This document shows positions 25,901 to 32,500 of a DNA stretch of 41,507 nt, piece by piece. Position 1 is the stretch's first letter. Every line of letters starts with the position of its first letter. The DNA comes from Bacillota bacterium (lineage in GTDB: Bacteria > Bacillota > Clostridia > Lachnospirales > Lachnospiraceae), in the NCBI GenBank assembly GCA_023424995.1, contig JAFADH010000232.1, forward strand, positions 1-41,507, in the 5' to 3' direction. Below the pieces are notes generated by a model. That model ran no database searches, was not told the origin of the DNA, and was given only the letters and a program-made list of their open reading frames with translations. The position numbers and the translations under genes are program-made.

Positions 25901-26997
25901 CTTTTGCCGTCCTGGATCAGGTATAAGTCATACCAGCTGTTCTTAAGCTGATAGCTTCCTTCCGCAAGTACCATATCACCCGATACCTCGGCAACCTCAG
26001 AGGAAGGTATCACATTCCAGCGCATACCCCCGGTCAGCACCCCCTCCGACCAGCCGGTCTTTGATATCTCACTCCCGGTCAGCCGGTCTCCGGACAGGAT
26101 CTCCCCGCACCGTACCCTCCTGCCCGATGCAGCCTCCAGATACAGGCCGTATCCTGTATAAGCCTTGCTTGCAGACAGTATGGGCACTGATTTGGAGATG
26201 CTTAAGCTCCAGGCGAATGCATCATCCCCCTCCGCATAATCCGCCAGTCCTAAGGTAAGCGAGGTGCTGTCGTATGCCGCCATGGTTATGTACCGGGAGG
26301 TCTTCTTATTCCTGATTGCCTTCGACCCGTCTGCCTGTTCTTCGATGAACCAGATATATGCATCATCCGGTCCGTCCGGAATGCCGTTCGTCAGTGCGCC
26401 GTTGTCGGTTCTTAAGTAAGCGCCGGTCTCCGTACTGCGGATACAAAAGCCATGATTGACGGCGGAATCAAAATCCATCTCCTCTGTCTTAAGAAAATCC
26501 CATTTCATATTGCCCCAGGCCAGCTGGTCTCCGCTGATCCTCTGTGCGAAGGGGCGCCCTTCCCCGGCATTCTCCATGTGCAGGGCAAAGCCTTGATATG
26601 CCCTGCCTGCAGACAGCAGATTCTGTCCTTCCCCAAGCTCAAACTCCCATAGATAGGTGTCCTTCTTCTCTTTAAACGGGGAGCAGGAGATCACTTCACC
26701 CCAGCTTCCCTCTACCGTTTCATCCCCATGTCCCTCCAGGGTAATATAATTACCGGTAGCGGCATTTTTAATTACCTTGTAGGAAGACTTTTCTTCAATA
26801 ATCCATTGATACCGGTCATCCTCCCTGGTGGGGATACCGTATCTTAATACACCCTGCGCATCATACAGATATGCTCCCTGGGTATAATTGCTCCTGATAT
26901 AGCGGACCTTGTCCGGCGTATCTGCCAGGGATATCTCCGGTATGACGGTAAAAAAGAGTATAATAACAAAAGCTGTGAAAGCCCCTTTTAACTTCAT
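22942..26997 (-). CDS. Membrane-anchored GH87-type alpha-1,3-glucanase/mycodextranase with beta-trefoil-like repeats (candidate)
   Basis: A 1351-residue surface enzyme. Order: signal peptide (1-25); four tandem beta-trefoil/ricin-like modules (about 30-170, 175-330, 340-475 and 500-700), with repeated YLY...DAxxxW...N-x-TGxYI patterns; a CBM-like beta-sandwich (about 754-905, starting YQAEDC) similar to that in the secreted GH87; a beta-helix catalytic part (912-1250) with Asp1079 and Asp1102-Asp1103 in the GH87 spacing; then an acidic tail, a transmembrane helix and the basic end WRKRRNHKV. It has no LPXTG, so it is held by the helix. I use the ATG at 26997 (GGGAGG upstream, 28 bp after the permease stop); the longer open frame to 27180 only shadows the permease. 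It is the last gene of the importer operon. Confidence 0.83.
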   Translation of the reverse strand: MKLKGAFTAFVIILFFTVIPEISLADTPDKVRYIRSNYTQGAYLYDAQGVLRYGIPTREDDRYQWIIEEKSSYKVIKNAATGNYITLEGHGDETVEGSWGEVISCSPFKEKKDTYLWEFELGEGQNLLSAGRAYQGFALHMENAGEGRPFAQRISGDQLAWGNMKWDFLKTEEMDFDSAVNHGFCIRSTETGAYLRTDNGALTNGIPDGPDDAYIWFIEEQADGSKAIRNKKTSRYITMAAYDSTSLTLGLADYAEGDDAFAWSLSISKSVPILSASKAYTGYGLYLEAASGRRVRCGEILSGDRLTGSEISKTGWSEGVLTGGMRWNVIPSSEVAEVSGDMVLAEGSYQLKNSWYDLYLIQDGKSAVYGNAKAEDGNAQWKLAYDAASGLTALQNAESGEYLYIREDTGSLEFSKEQIFYWKLLRHKNNEFPKAVIFQDSGRPDSYLHMESLNGRAEASNAVQPTWGTPHWEPIRVDEAETGSTGSGTDTGLQALEKIMASGNYIRLFSSAAEGEYLYENSSGAIAYRACDAGDARSHWKLTAGDAKGTYFLQNRETGDYVINKGNGTLRCLPEDQGAAGDGSLWGVMAGTREQTLLISSYYTDVPSYLRAYLNIQKLSGMAQSSLVSIEEATTQWNYEEAQVETVAASEKEAQAVPLRTFTDTRQYLIYENEQVLEGIFELQYTGSRVRIRETESDKYLYEDKSWELYTRAGTDYLKSGDTKLRLKKYLPVGAGESGLPASYRGADLPYVAYQAEDCITTGTVLEENRAYHEIPSEAAGRLAVRLDRTGQNIKITLVEPANALTIRYCIPDSPDGQGMDATLNLYIDGKKKQAVDLTSRYSWVYGSYPWTNQPADGQPHHFFDETGIRLDRTYPAGTVIKLQKDAANYAEYYIIDEVDAEEAAEAHLQPRNSLSITDYGAVAGDGQDDSKAVYDCMKAALEQGREIWIPAGVFDINSPTGGYDARDGQDKNRGILIIEDNVTFRGAGMWHSVLQGDYAAFFIKASNTALYDFSLRGTAEARRDAIDPSAIESDYNTYDMKNLTVQNIWIQHYKTGIWIHNMDGMKVAGCRIRDTFADGINLRKGTSNAVVEQCDIRNTGDDAIALWSSEKSDTNIKISFNTVGLQWLANSIAVYGGTDIEITDNVIYDTVVNGAGINISTNFDPQPFAGTVTVARNTLLRCGSEDGNNKQDNGAIWFNTVQGNDNRAKVLVLDNLILNSSRQGISFSNRGAISDVLLEGNAILGSGTYGIDVLKGARGNAAAKNNLIRDMMLEAVNNSAGDSFTLAVSIDSAEDMTKQEDGTANGPEEDNADVRDNAAVILIAAGAAVAVIGALAAGTVAWRKRRNHKV

Positions 26998-27025
26998 ATA
27001 GTTTTCCTCCCCGGGACTGAGCCCG

Positions 27026-28303
27026 TTAACCCTTAACAGAACCCGAAAGTCCCTCCACATAGTATCTTTGCAATGCGATGAATAAAATTGAAATCGGTAT
27101 GGACACCAGCACCGCTCCGGCTGCAAACCGTGTGTACCAGGTTGCGATATTCGCCCGGTCAAGCATGGTATACAGACCAAGCGCTACGGTATAGCTGTCA
27201 TATTTATCCCCCATGATAACTCTGGCGAAGATATAGTCGCCCCAGGGAGAGATAAAAGAGATCAGCATGGTATAGATAATTACCGGCTTGGATAAGGGTA
27301 CCGTAATTCTGGTGAATACCTTCCAGCGGCTGGCACCATCAATGATCGCCGCCTCATCCAGGGCCTTGGGTATGGTATCAAAGAAGCCCTTTACAATATA
27401 GTAGCTTAAGGCGCTGCCGCCGGAATATACCAGAATTAATGCGAACAGTGACTGTGTCAGTCCGAGTCCCTTTAAGATATAGTATACGGCGATCATGGAC
27501 ATAAAGCCCGGAAACATGCCGAGAATCAATGCCAGATTCATGAACGGCCTTCTGCTCCTGAATCTTAATCTTGACAGGGTATAAGAGGTAGAGAGCACGA
27601 TGGCTGTAGATATGATACAGGTGCAGACGGCCACCAGCAGTGTATTAAGAAACCATTTGGCAAAGTAAAACTTACTGGTATCCGTAAGCAATACATAATA
27701 ATTCTTCCAGGTCAGCTTCTTCGGCCAGAAGTATGAGGTATAGGACCCTCCCTCGTCACGGAAGGAAATCATGATGATCCAGAGAATCGGAACGATCCAG
27801 ATCACTGACAGAGCGGTTAAGACAATATATCCCGGATTGATTCCTGCCGCTGTCATACTAAGCACAAGTCCTGCCATGAGTAGCAGGGCGTACAGCCAGA
27901 AGCCGGCCCCAAAGTTCCTGACTAAAAAACCTGACGGTAATGAGCCGGCCCCGTCGATGCTCTTCTTTGCCAGGAATATGACCAGAATAATACTCACCGT
28001 ACCAAGGGCATATGCCGCGCTTAAGAAACGAAGCAGTATATTCCAGTCAGCCAGCAGAGCAAGCATTGTCATAAATACCACCAGGATGAAGGGAACCGCA
28101 ATCAATAAGGGTATCACCGGGGAACCTGTCACGGAAGGACCGGCTGTACCGAACAAGTCCAGAAGGATGCTTAAGCCTTGAACGGATACCCGGTCACTCT
28201 TCACGGACAGGAAGGGCAGCAGTAAGCAGGCAGCCAGCAATACTGCGCATAAGGGCAGAAGCCAACGGAATTTTGCATATTTTCCATTCCATGTTCTATT
28301 CAT
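27026..28303 (-). CDS. Maltodextrin-type ABC transporter permease, MalG-like, N-terminally extended
   Basis: A 425-residue CUT1 permease. The C-terminal 280 residues match MalG-type subunits: LNTLLVAVCTCIISTAIVLS, the EAA loop EAAIIDGASRWKVFTRITVP near residue 320, and the end YYVEGLSGSVKG. Before them lie about 150 residues with four more hydrophobic helices, so the protein is longer than the usual 280 residues. The ATG at 28303 overlaps the preceding permease stop by one base (TAATG). It works with the MalF-like subunit and the binding protein to import oligosaccharides, here probably nigero-oligosaccharides made by the GH87 enzymes. No ATPase gene is found in the locus. Confidence 0.9.
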   Translation of the reverse strand: MNRTWNGKYAKFRWLLPLCAVLLAACLLLPFLSVKSDRVSVQGLSILLDLFGTAGPSVTGSPVIPLLIAVPFILVVFMTMLALLADWNILLRFLSAAYALGTVSIILVIFLAKKSIDGAGSLPSGFLVRNFGAGFWLYALLLMAGLVLSMTAAGINPGYIVLTALSVIWIVPILWIIMISFRDEGGSYTSYFWPKKLTWKNYYVLLTDTSKFYFAKWFLNTLLVAVCTCIISTAIVLSTSYTLSRLRFRSRRPFMNLALILGMFPGFMSMIAVYYILKGLGLTQSLFALILVYSGGSALSYYIVKGFFDTIPKALDEAAIIDGASRWKVFTRITVPLSKPVIIYTMLISFISPWGDYIFARVIMGDKYDSYTVALGLYTMLDRANIATWYTRFAAGAVLVSIPISILFIALQRYYVEGLSGSVKG

Positions 28304-29691
28304 TATTGGAAGCCCTCCTCATTCTTATATGCGGAAGATCTGCGGTAAACGATCAGTGATAAGATCGCGGAGATCAGGAATATCATGATACCGATTGCTG
28401 AAGCATAACTGTAATCATAGCTTTCAGCCGTTAATCTATAGAGCCAGGTTACCAACAGGTCAGTCTTGCCGGCGCCCTTGAAGTATTCCAGGGAAGCAGG
28501 ACCGCCGCCGGTTAAGAAATAGATGGCATTGAAGTTGTTTGTATTGAAGATAAAGTTCGTAATCAGATACGGTGTCGTTACAAACAGCATAAATGGCAAG
28601 GTTATCTTCATAAATGCTTTCACAGGACCGGCGCCGTCAATCTTGGCACTCTCATACAGGTCCCTTGGGATATTCATGAGAATTCCCGTAGTGATCAGCA
28701 TACTGGAGGGAAGACCCACCCAGAGATTAACCACGACTACCGTGACCCTGGCCCAGGTTATGTTGGTTAAGAAGGGAAGGCTCCGCGTAATAAAGCCCAG
28801 CTCCTGAAGGGCAATATTGATGGCCCCCTGAGGCTGCAGCATGATTCGTATAACCAGCAGTGATACAAAAGCCGGCACCGCCATGGTAATAACAAATATC
28901 GTCCGCCAGAAGCCCTTGAAGCGAATACCCTTCATATTAATCAGCATGGCAAGGAGCATGCCCGCAATATAGCAGGAGAACGTGGAGAAGACAGCCCATA
29001 CCATGGTCCAGCCCAATACAGGCCAGAAGGTCTTGCCGATGGTCTCCTTGGACATCAGCATAATTCTAAAATTGTTCATCCCCACCCAGTCAAACAGATG
29101 ACCCGGAGGCTGATGGAACTGGTCATAATTGGTGAAGGCCATCAGTATCATATATACCAGTGGCACTACCGTAAACAATACCAGTCCCGTGATGGGAATG
29201 AACATTAATAATTTGTGAATCTCAGAATCAAACAGTGCTTTCACATCATCAGCCAGCTTAGGGATCTTTTGTCCTGCCTCCTTCAGCTTCTGCGTCTTGA
29301 ACGCGGATCTTACGGCAGAGTTCCACAGCAGGACGAAGAATAGAATAACAAAGATTGCAACTACGCCGGAGAGCAGCATGAACATGGAATTATCACCCTT
29401 TGTAAAGATGAATATCCCCTGGTCCTCATCAAATACCTTCCCCTGCTCCCTGGTTCCCAGGGTAATTAATCCAAGGATATTATTAATTCCGTAAAGGATG
29501 AAATAACCCACAAAGCTGATCTCCAGGAGCAGATATAACAGCCCCTTTGCGATCTGTCCTCTGCAGATCCCCGCAAGTCCCAGGATAATAAATGATAATC
29601 TGGTCAGAAGATCACCCTCCCGGAAGGCCGCTATGTACCACCCAAGCGGCCCTGAGCTTGTCTTGTTCGGATCGGTTCCAACGTTTTTCAC
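28303..29691 (-). CDS. Maltodextrin-type ABC transporter permease, MalF-like
   Basis: A 462-residue MalF/GanP-like permease with extra N-terminal helices, as usual for this branch in Firmicutes. The channel part begins near residue 160 (LLMFIPITGLVLFTVVPLVYM), and the EAA loop is ESAKIDGAGPVKAFMKITLP near residue 345. The start is GTG at 29691, 8 nt after GGAGG. It is preceded by two intercistronic hairpins that separate it from the binding-protein gene and could lower permease relative to binding-protein output. Its stop overlaps the MalG-like start. Confidence 0.9.
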   Translation of the reverse strand: MKNVGTDPNKTSSGPLGWYIAAFREGDLLTRLSFIILGLAGICRGQIAKGLLYLLLEISFVGYFILYGINNILGLITLGTREQGKVFDEDQGIFIFTKGDNSMFMLLSGVVAIFVILFFVLLWNSAVRSAFKTQKLKEAGQKIPKLADDVKALFDSEIHKLLMFIPITGLVLFTVVPLVYMILMAFTNYDQFHQPPGHLFDWVGMNNFRIMLMSKETIGKTFWPVLGWTMVWAVFSTFSCYIAGMLLAMLINMKGIRFKGFWRTIFVITMAVPAFVSLLVIRIMLQPQGAINIALQELGFITRSLPFLTNITWARVTVVVVNLWVGLPSSMLITTGILMNIPRDLYESAKIDGAGPVKAFMKITLPFMLFVTTPYLITNFIFNTNNFNAIYFLTGGGPASLEYFKGAGKTDLLVTWLYRLTAESYDYSYASAIGIMIFLISAILSLIVYRRSSAYKNEEGFQ

Positions 29692-29711
29692 ACTATACCT
29701 CCACTAAGCAT

Positions 29712-29762
29712 TTCGCCCGATGGGGCGAATTAGTATGGGGTGAAGCATAAGCCCACCCCATA
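29712..29762 (-). other. Two intercistronic hairpins between binding-protein and permease genes
   Basis: TTCGCCC (29712-29718) pairs with GGGCGAA (29723-29729), and TATGGGGTG (29734-29742) pairs with CACCCCATA (29754-29762). Neither is followed by a T run. Hairpins here commonly stabilise the abundant binding-protein message and reduce read-through to the permeases. Confidence 0.65.
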
Positions 29763-29811
29763 TTGAACAGCTGATCAGGAACTTTCGATAACCAATCTGC
29801 TTCTCATAATC

Positions 29812-31119
29812 TTATTGCGTTACGGTTGCCAGGATGTTGCTTACCATTGCGTCCAGGCCTTCCTGAAGGTTTGCCCTGGTAATATCGCCGTTTACGATGC
29901 CTGCGCCGAAGGCTGCGGCAGGCGTCCAGTAATCATTTAACTTGGATGTCGTAGGGTTCGGTGTGGAGTACTGTGTCTGAGTACTTAATGCCGCTGCTTC
30001 CACGCTTGCTGCTACGATGGGATTGCTGATCAATGCGGTTACCGTCGGAGGCGTATTATTAGCTTCAAAGCGGATCAACTGGCACTCTTCACCGCCGAGC
30101 CATGCAGCCAGCTGCTGGGCAGCCTTCGGATACTGTGTACCGGAATTAACACCGAATGCTTTGAAATCCGCAAAGTTGCTTAACTGGTAGTCGGTTCCTC
30201 CGATGTTGATGGTAGGAAGCTTGCAGGCTGCATAATTATCACCAAGAGCCTCCGTTAAGGTAGCTGCCGACCAGGTACCGGAGCTGAGAGCGGCGAGCTT
30301 TCCTTCTGACATAAGAGAACCTGCAAGACCGTCCGCATCCTCGACATATTTCGGATTATTAACAAGATCGATCAAGTATTCGCCGACCTGGAAGCCGGTC
30401 GCATCATTCCAGGAGCAGTCGGCGGGATCCGTACCGTCAGCACCGAATAAGGTACCGCCGGGAGCATAGAAGAAGGCCGACATAAACCAGCTGTTATCAA
30501 TATCACAGGAGAAGTTCTTAACGTCCGGGCCAAGATCCTTAGCCAGCATGGTCTCAAGGGATTTTACTTCATCCTCTGTGTACATACTCTTATTATAATA
30601 CATAAACCAGGAGTTCGGAGTTACAGGAATACCGTAAAGCATATCTTCCAGGGTACAGGATTTGATTGCGGCAGGGCTGTGGGCAGCTGTAATTGCATCC
30701 GCATCAACGGTAATCGGATAGATCAGGCCCGCTTCCACTAATTCCGCGATACCTCCGGAAGGATATAAGAATACGTCGGCTGCGACGGAGGCATCCTTCT
30801 TTAATTCATTAATGGTCTCGTCCACACCCATGATACCATAGTCAAAGGTGATTTTATATTCCGGATGATTCTCCGCAAATGCTTCACACATCTGAACTGT
30901 GACCTCCTGTTCCTCCGTAGGAGTCCAGACCTTTAAGGTCACAGCTTCAGCTGCAGGCGCAGCTTCCGTAGGCTCTACTGTCCCCGTGGTGCCGGCTGCC
31001 GGCGTTGCGGTTGCCTTATTATCCGTTGTATCCCCATTCTTTGCTGCACAGCCGGCAAAGCTTATGGCTGCCATCATACATACCATTGCAATTGCTGATA
31101 GTTTTTTCAAATACCTCAT
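29812..31119 (-). CDS. Oligosaccharide-binding lipoprotein (family 1, MalE-like)
   Basis: A 435-residue extracellular solute-binding protein for the adjacent MalF/MalG-like permeases. The lipobox is SFAGC (Cys24), followed by a Thr/Ala/Glu linker (25-57) and the family start LKVWTPTEEQEVTVQMCEAF. Further family features are DVFLYPSGGIAELVEAGLIYPI and a Trp/Tyr-rich centre (NSWFMYYNKSMY). GAGGAGG precedes the ATG at 31119. It is the first gene of the importer-GH87 operon, whose control region carries three copies of the operator palindrome. The locus suggests binding of alpha-1,3-linked gluco-oligosaccharides; maltodextrins cannot be excluded from the sequence. Confidence 0.9.
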   Translation of the reverse strand: MRYLKKLSAIAMVCMMAAISFAGCAAKNGDTTDNKATATPAAGTTGTVEPTEAAPAAEAVTLKVWTPTEEQEVTVQMCEAFAENHPEYKITFDYGIMGVDETINELKKDASVAADVFLYPSGGIAELVEAGLIYPITVDADAITAAHSPAAIKSCTLEDMLYGIPVTPNSWFMYYNKSMYTEDEVKSLETMLAKDLGPDVKNFSCDIDNSWFMSAFFYAPGGTLFGADGTDPADCSWNDATGFQVGEYLIDLVNNPKYVEDADGLAGSLMSEGKLAALSSGTWSAATLTEALGDNYAACKLPTINIGGTDYQLSNFADFKAFGVNSGTQYPKAAQQLAAWLGGEECQLIRFEANNTPPTVTALISNPIVAASVEAAALSTQTQYSTPNPTTSKLNDYWTPAAAFGAGIVNGDITRANLQEGLDAMVSNILATVTQ

Positions 31120-31199
31120 AATTTCCTCCTCTTAAATCTTAAGAATGTTTTGTTAACTGCCGCAAAACAGTCAATGAACATAACCTTATGTATTGACGG

Positions 31200-31211
31200 T
31201 TAATCGGTTAA
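31200..31211. promoter_or_regulatory. LacI-type operator, importer operon, copy 1
   Basis: Exact TTAATCGGTTAA within the leader of the importer operon, about 50 bp downstream of the predicted transcription start. Its centre is 41 bp from copy 2, close to four helical turns. Confidence 0.8.
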
Positions 31212-31240
31212 CATATTACTCTAAAAATATTCGGTTTTAA

Positions 31241-31252
31241 TTAACCGATTAA
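31241..31252. promoter_or_regulatory. LacI-type operator, importer operon, copy 2 over the transcription start
   Basis: Exact TTAACCGATTAA, the reverse complement of TTAATCGGTTAA. It begins 8 bp after the -10 on the minus strand, so it covers the predicted transcription start. Confidence 0.85.
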
Positions 31253-31260
31253 CTACCTAT

Positions 31261-31289
31261 AGTTTACTGTAAAATCCCTTTGATGTCAA
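31261..31289 (-). promoter_or_regulatory. Predicted promoter of the importer-GH87 operon
   Basis: On the minus strand, TTGACA (31289-31284) and TAAACT (31266-31261) are separated by 17 bp. It is flanked by operator copies on both sides. The -10 is weaker than that of the other two operator-linked promoters. Confidence 0.7.
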
Positions 31290-31299
31290 TAGGGAAAAT

Positions 31300-31311
31300 T
31301 AAATCGGTTAA
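31300..31311. promoter_or_regulatory. LacI-type operator, importer operon, copy 3 upstream of -35
   Basis: TAAATCGGTTAA, 11 of 12 positions of the palindrome, 10 bp upstream of the -35. With copies 1 and 2 it gives three sites in 112 bp. Confidence 0.65.
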
Positions 31312-31392
31312 TATATTTTCAATGGGTATAAATCACTGTTTCCCATTATTATCCCAAAGAATAAAAACCTCTATTCCCTATTGAAATCTTTA

Positions 31393-32427
31393 TCAGTTAC
31401 GGGTATTAGGAATTGTGGTTTCCCTCAGAATCAGCTCCACAGGCAGACGCACCTCTGCCTCTGCTTCCTTTCCGTTAATCCGGTTAATCAGAAGCTTAGC
31501 AACCTCGGTACCTTTTCTGTATATATCCTGACGAATGGTAGTCAGGCCCGGAAAGCTGTAGTTTAGTACACTAAGATCGTCAAAGCCGATGATGGAGAGA
31601 TCCTTGGGTATGGATTTGCCCATCTGATGCATGAGCTTAATAACACCCAGCGCCATAATATCCGCAACGGCAAAGACCGCGGTTACATGATTATAGTTGA
31701 GAAGCTTATGTCCGGCCATGATGCCGCCCTTAAAATTAAGATCCTCTTCAATGACAGGACAAAGCGACTCATCTGCGCCGCCTTCTCTTATTGCCCGCAG
31801 GAAGCCCTGATGTCTCTGGTTATTGACCTCAGATTCTCTGGAATTACCGGTAACCAGAGCAATATTCCTGTGATTTAAGGTCAGCAGATGCTTCACAGCC
31901 AGATAAGCGCCCTGTTCATCCTCCGTTCCCACATTGCAAAAGCCGTATTTCTCATGACAATAGGAATCAATGAGCACAATAGGGGCGGAAATATTCTTAA
32001 GGCTGTTCCAGAACTCCTCGTCATGCATGCCCAGGAACATGACCCCGTCCAGCATTCTCTTATGTATCAGCTCCCTGGCATGCGCATCGGATTTTACGCA
32101 GGTTATCATGACCTCGTAGCCCTGCATCCTGGCCTCATATTCAATGCCGCTCACGATCTCGCCAAAGAACGGGTTATCCTTTAATACCGAGCTTGGCTGA
32201 TTCTGATAGAACACTTCCGGAAGAAAGATTCCCAGCAGGTTTGACTTGCCCATGGATAAGGATCTTGCCGTCATATCCATCTGGTAATTCAATTCCTTCA
32301 CTGCCTTTAACACCTTTTTCTGTGTGGCCTCATTGGATTTGTTATCAATATTATTCAGAACATTGGATACGGTAGCTACGGACACGCCCGCATGCTTTGC
32401 CACATCCCTCATGGTGACTTTTGCCAC
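31393..32427 (-). CDS. LacI-family transcriptional regulator, probable repressor of the glucan locus
   Basis: A 344-residue LacI/GalR regulator. The N-terminal helix-turn-helix (about 5-25, RDVAKHAGVSVATVSNVLNN) and hinge (DMTARSLSMGKSNLLGIF) are typical. The rest is a periplasmic-binding-type sensor with VRLPVELILRET at the end. The start is GTG at 32427 behind AGGTG. LacI proteins bind short palindromes with a central CG, so it is the natural partner of the repeated TTAATCGGTTAA. It follows the GH15 gene by 73 bp but also has its own strong promoter. The effector is likely an oligosaccharide or a breakdown product, which is inference. Confidence 0.93.
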   Translation of the reverse strand: MAKVTMRDVAKHAGVSVATVSNVLNNIDNKSNEATQKKVLKAVKELNYQMDMTARSLSMGKSNLLGIFLPEVFYQNQPSSVLKDNPFFGEIVSGIEYEARMQGYEVMITCVKSDAHARELIHKRMLDGVMFLGMHDEEFWNSLKNISAPIVLIDSYCHEKYGFCNVGTEDEQGAYLAVKHLLTLNHRNIALVTGNSRESEVNNQRHQGFLRAIREGGADESLCPVIEEDLNFKGGIMAGHKLLNYNHVTAVFAVADIMALGVIKLMHQMGKSIPKDLSIIGFDDLSVLNYSFPGLTTIRQDIYRKGTEVAKLLINRINGKEAEAEVRLPVELILRETTIPNTRN

Positions 32428-32471
32428 TGTATTTCACCTCATCTTTTATTTTACTTCAACGTATTAATTTT

Positions 32472-32500
32472 ATTATAACGGTGTCGGGTAACTTCGTCAA
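32472..32500 (-). promoter_or_regulatory. Promoter of the LacI-family regulator gene
   Basis: On the minus strand, TTGACG (32500-32495) and a perfect TATAAT (32477-32472) are separated by 17 bp. The -35 starts directly after the GH15 stop codon. No operator copy is seen here, so the repressor may be made constitutively. Confidence 0.75.

Noticed and set aside
26998..27180. N-terminal extension of the anchored GH87 frame
   Set aside because: It overlaps the permease 3' end and precedes a clear ribosome site and signal peptide that start at 26997.
31475..31487. Operator-like TTAATCCGGTTAA inside the LacI gene
   Set aside because: It has an extra base in the centre, lies in coding sequence near the 3' end, and has no promoter nearby. 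It is probably chance.
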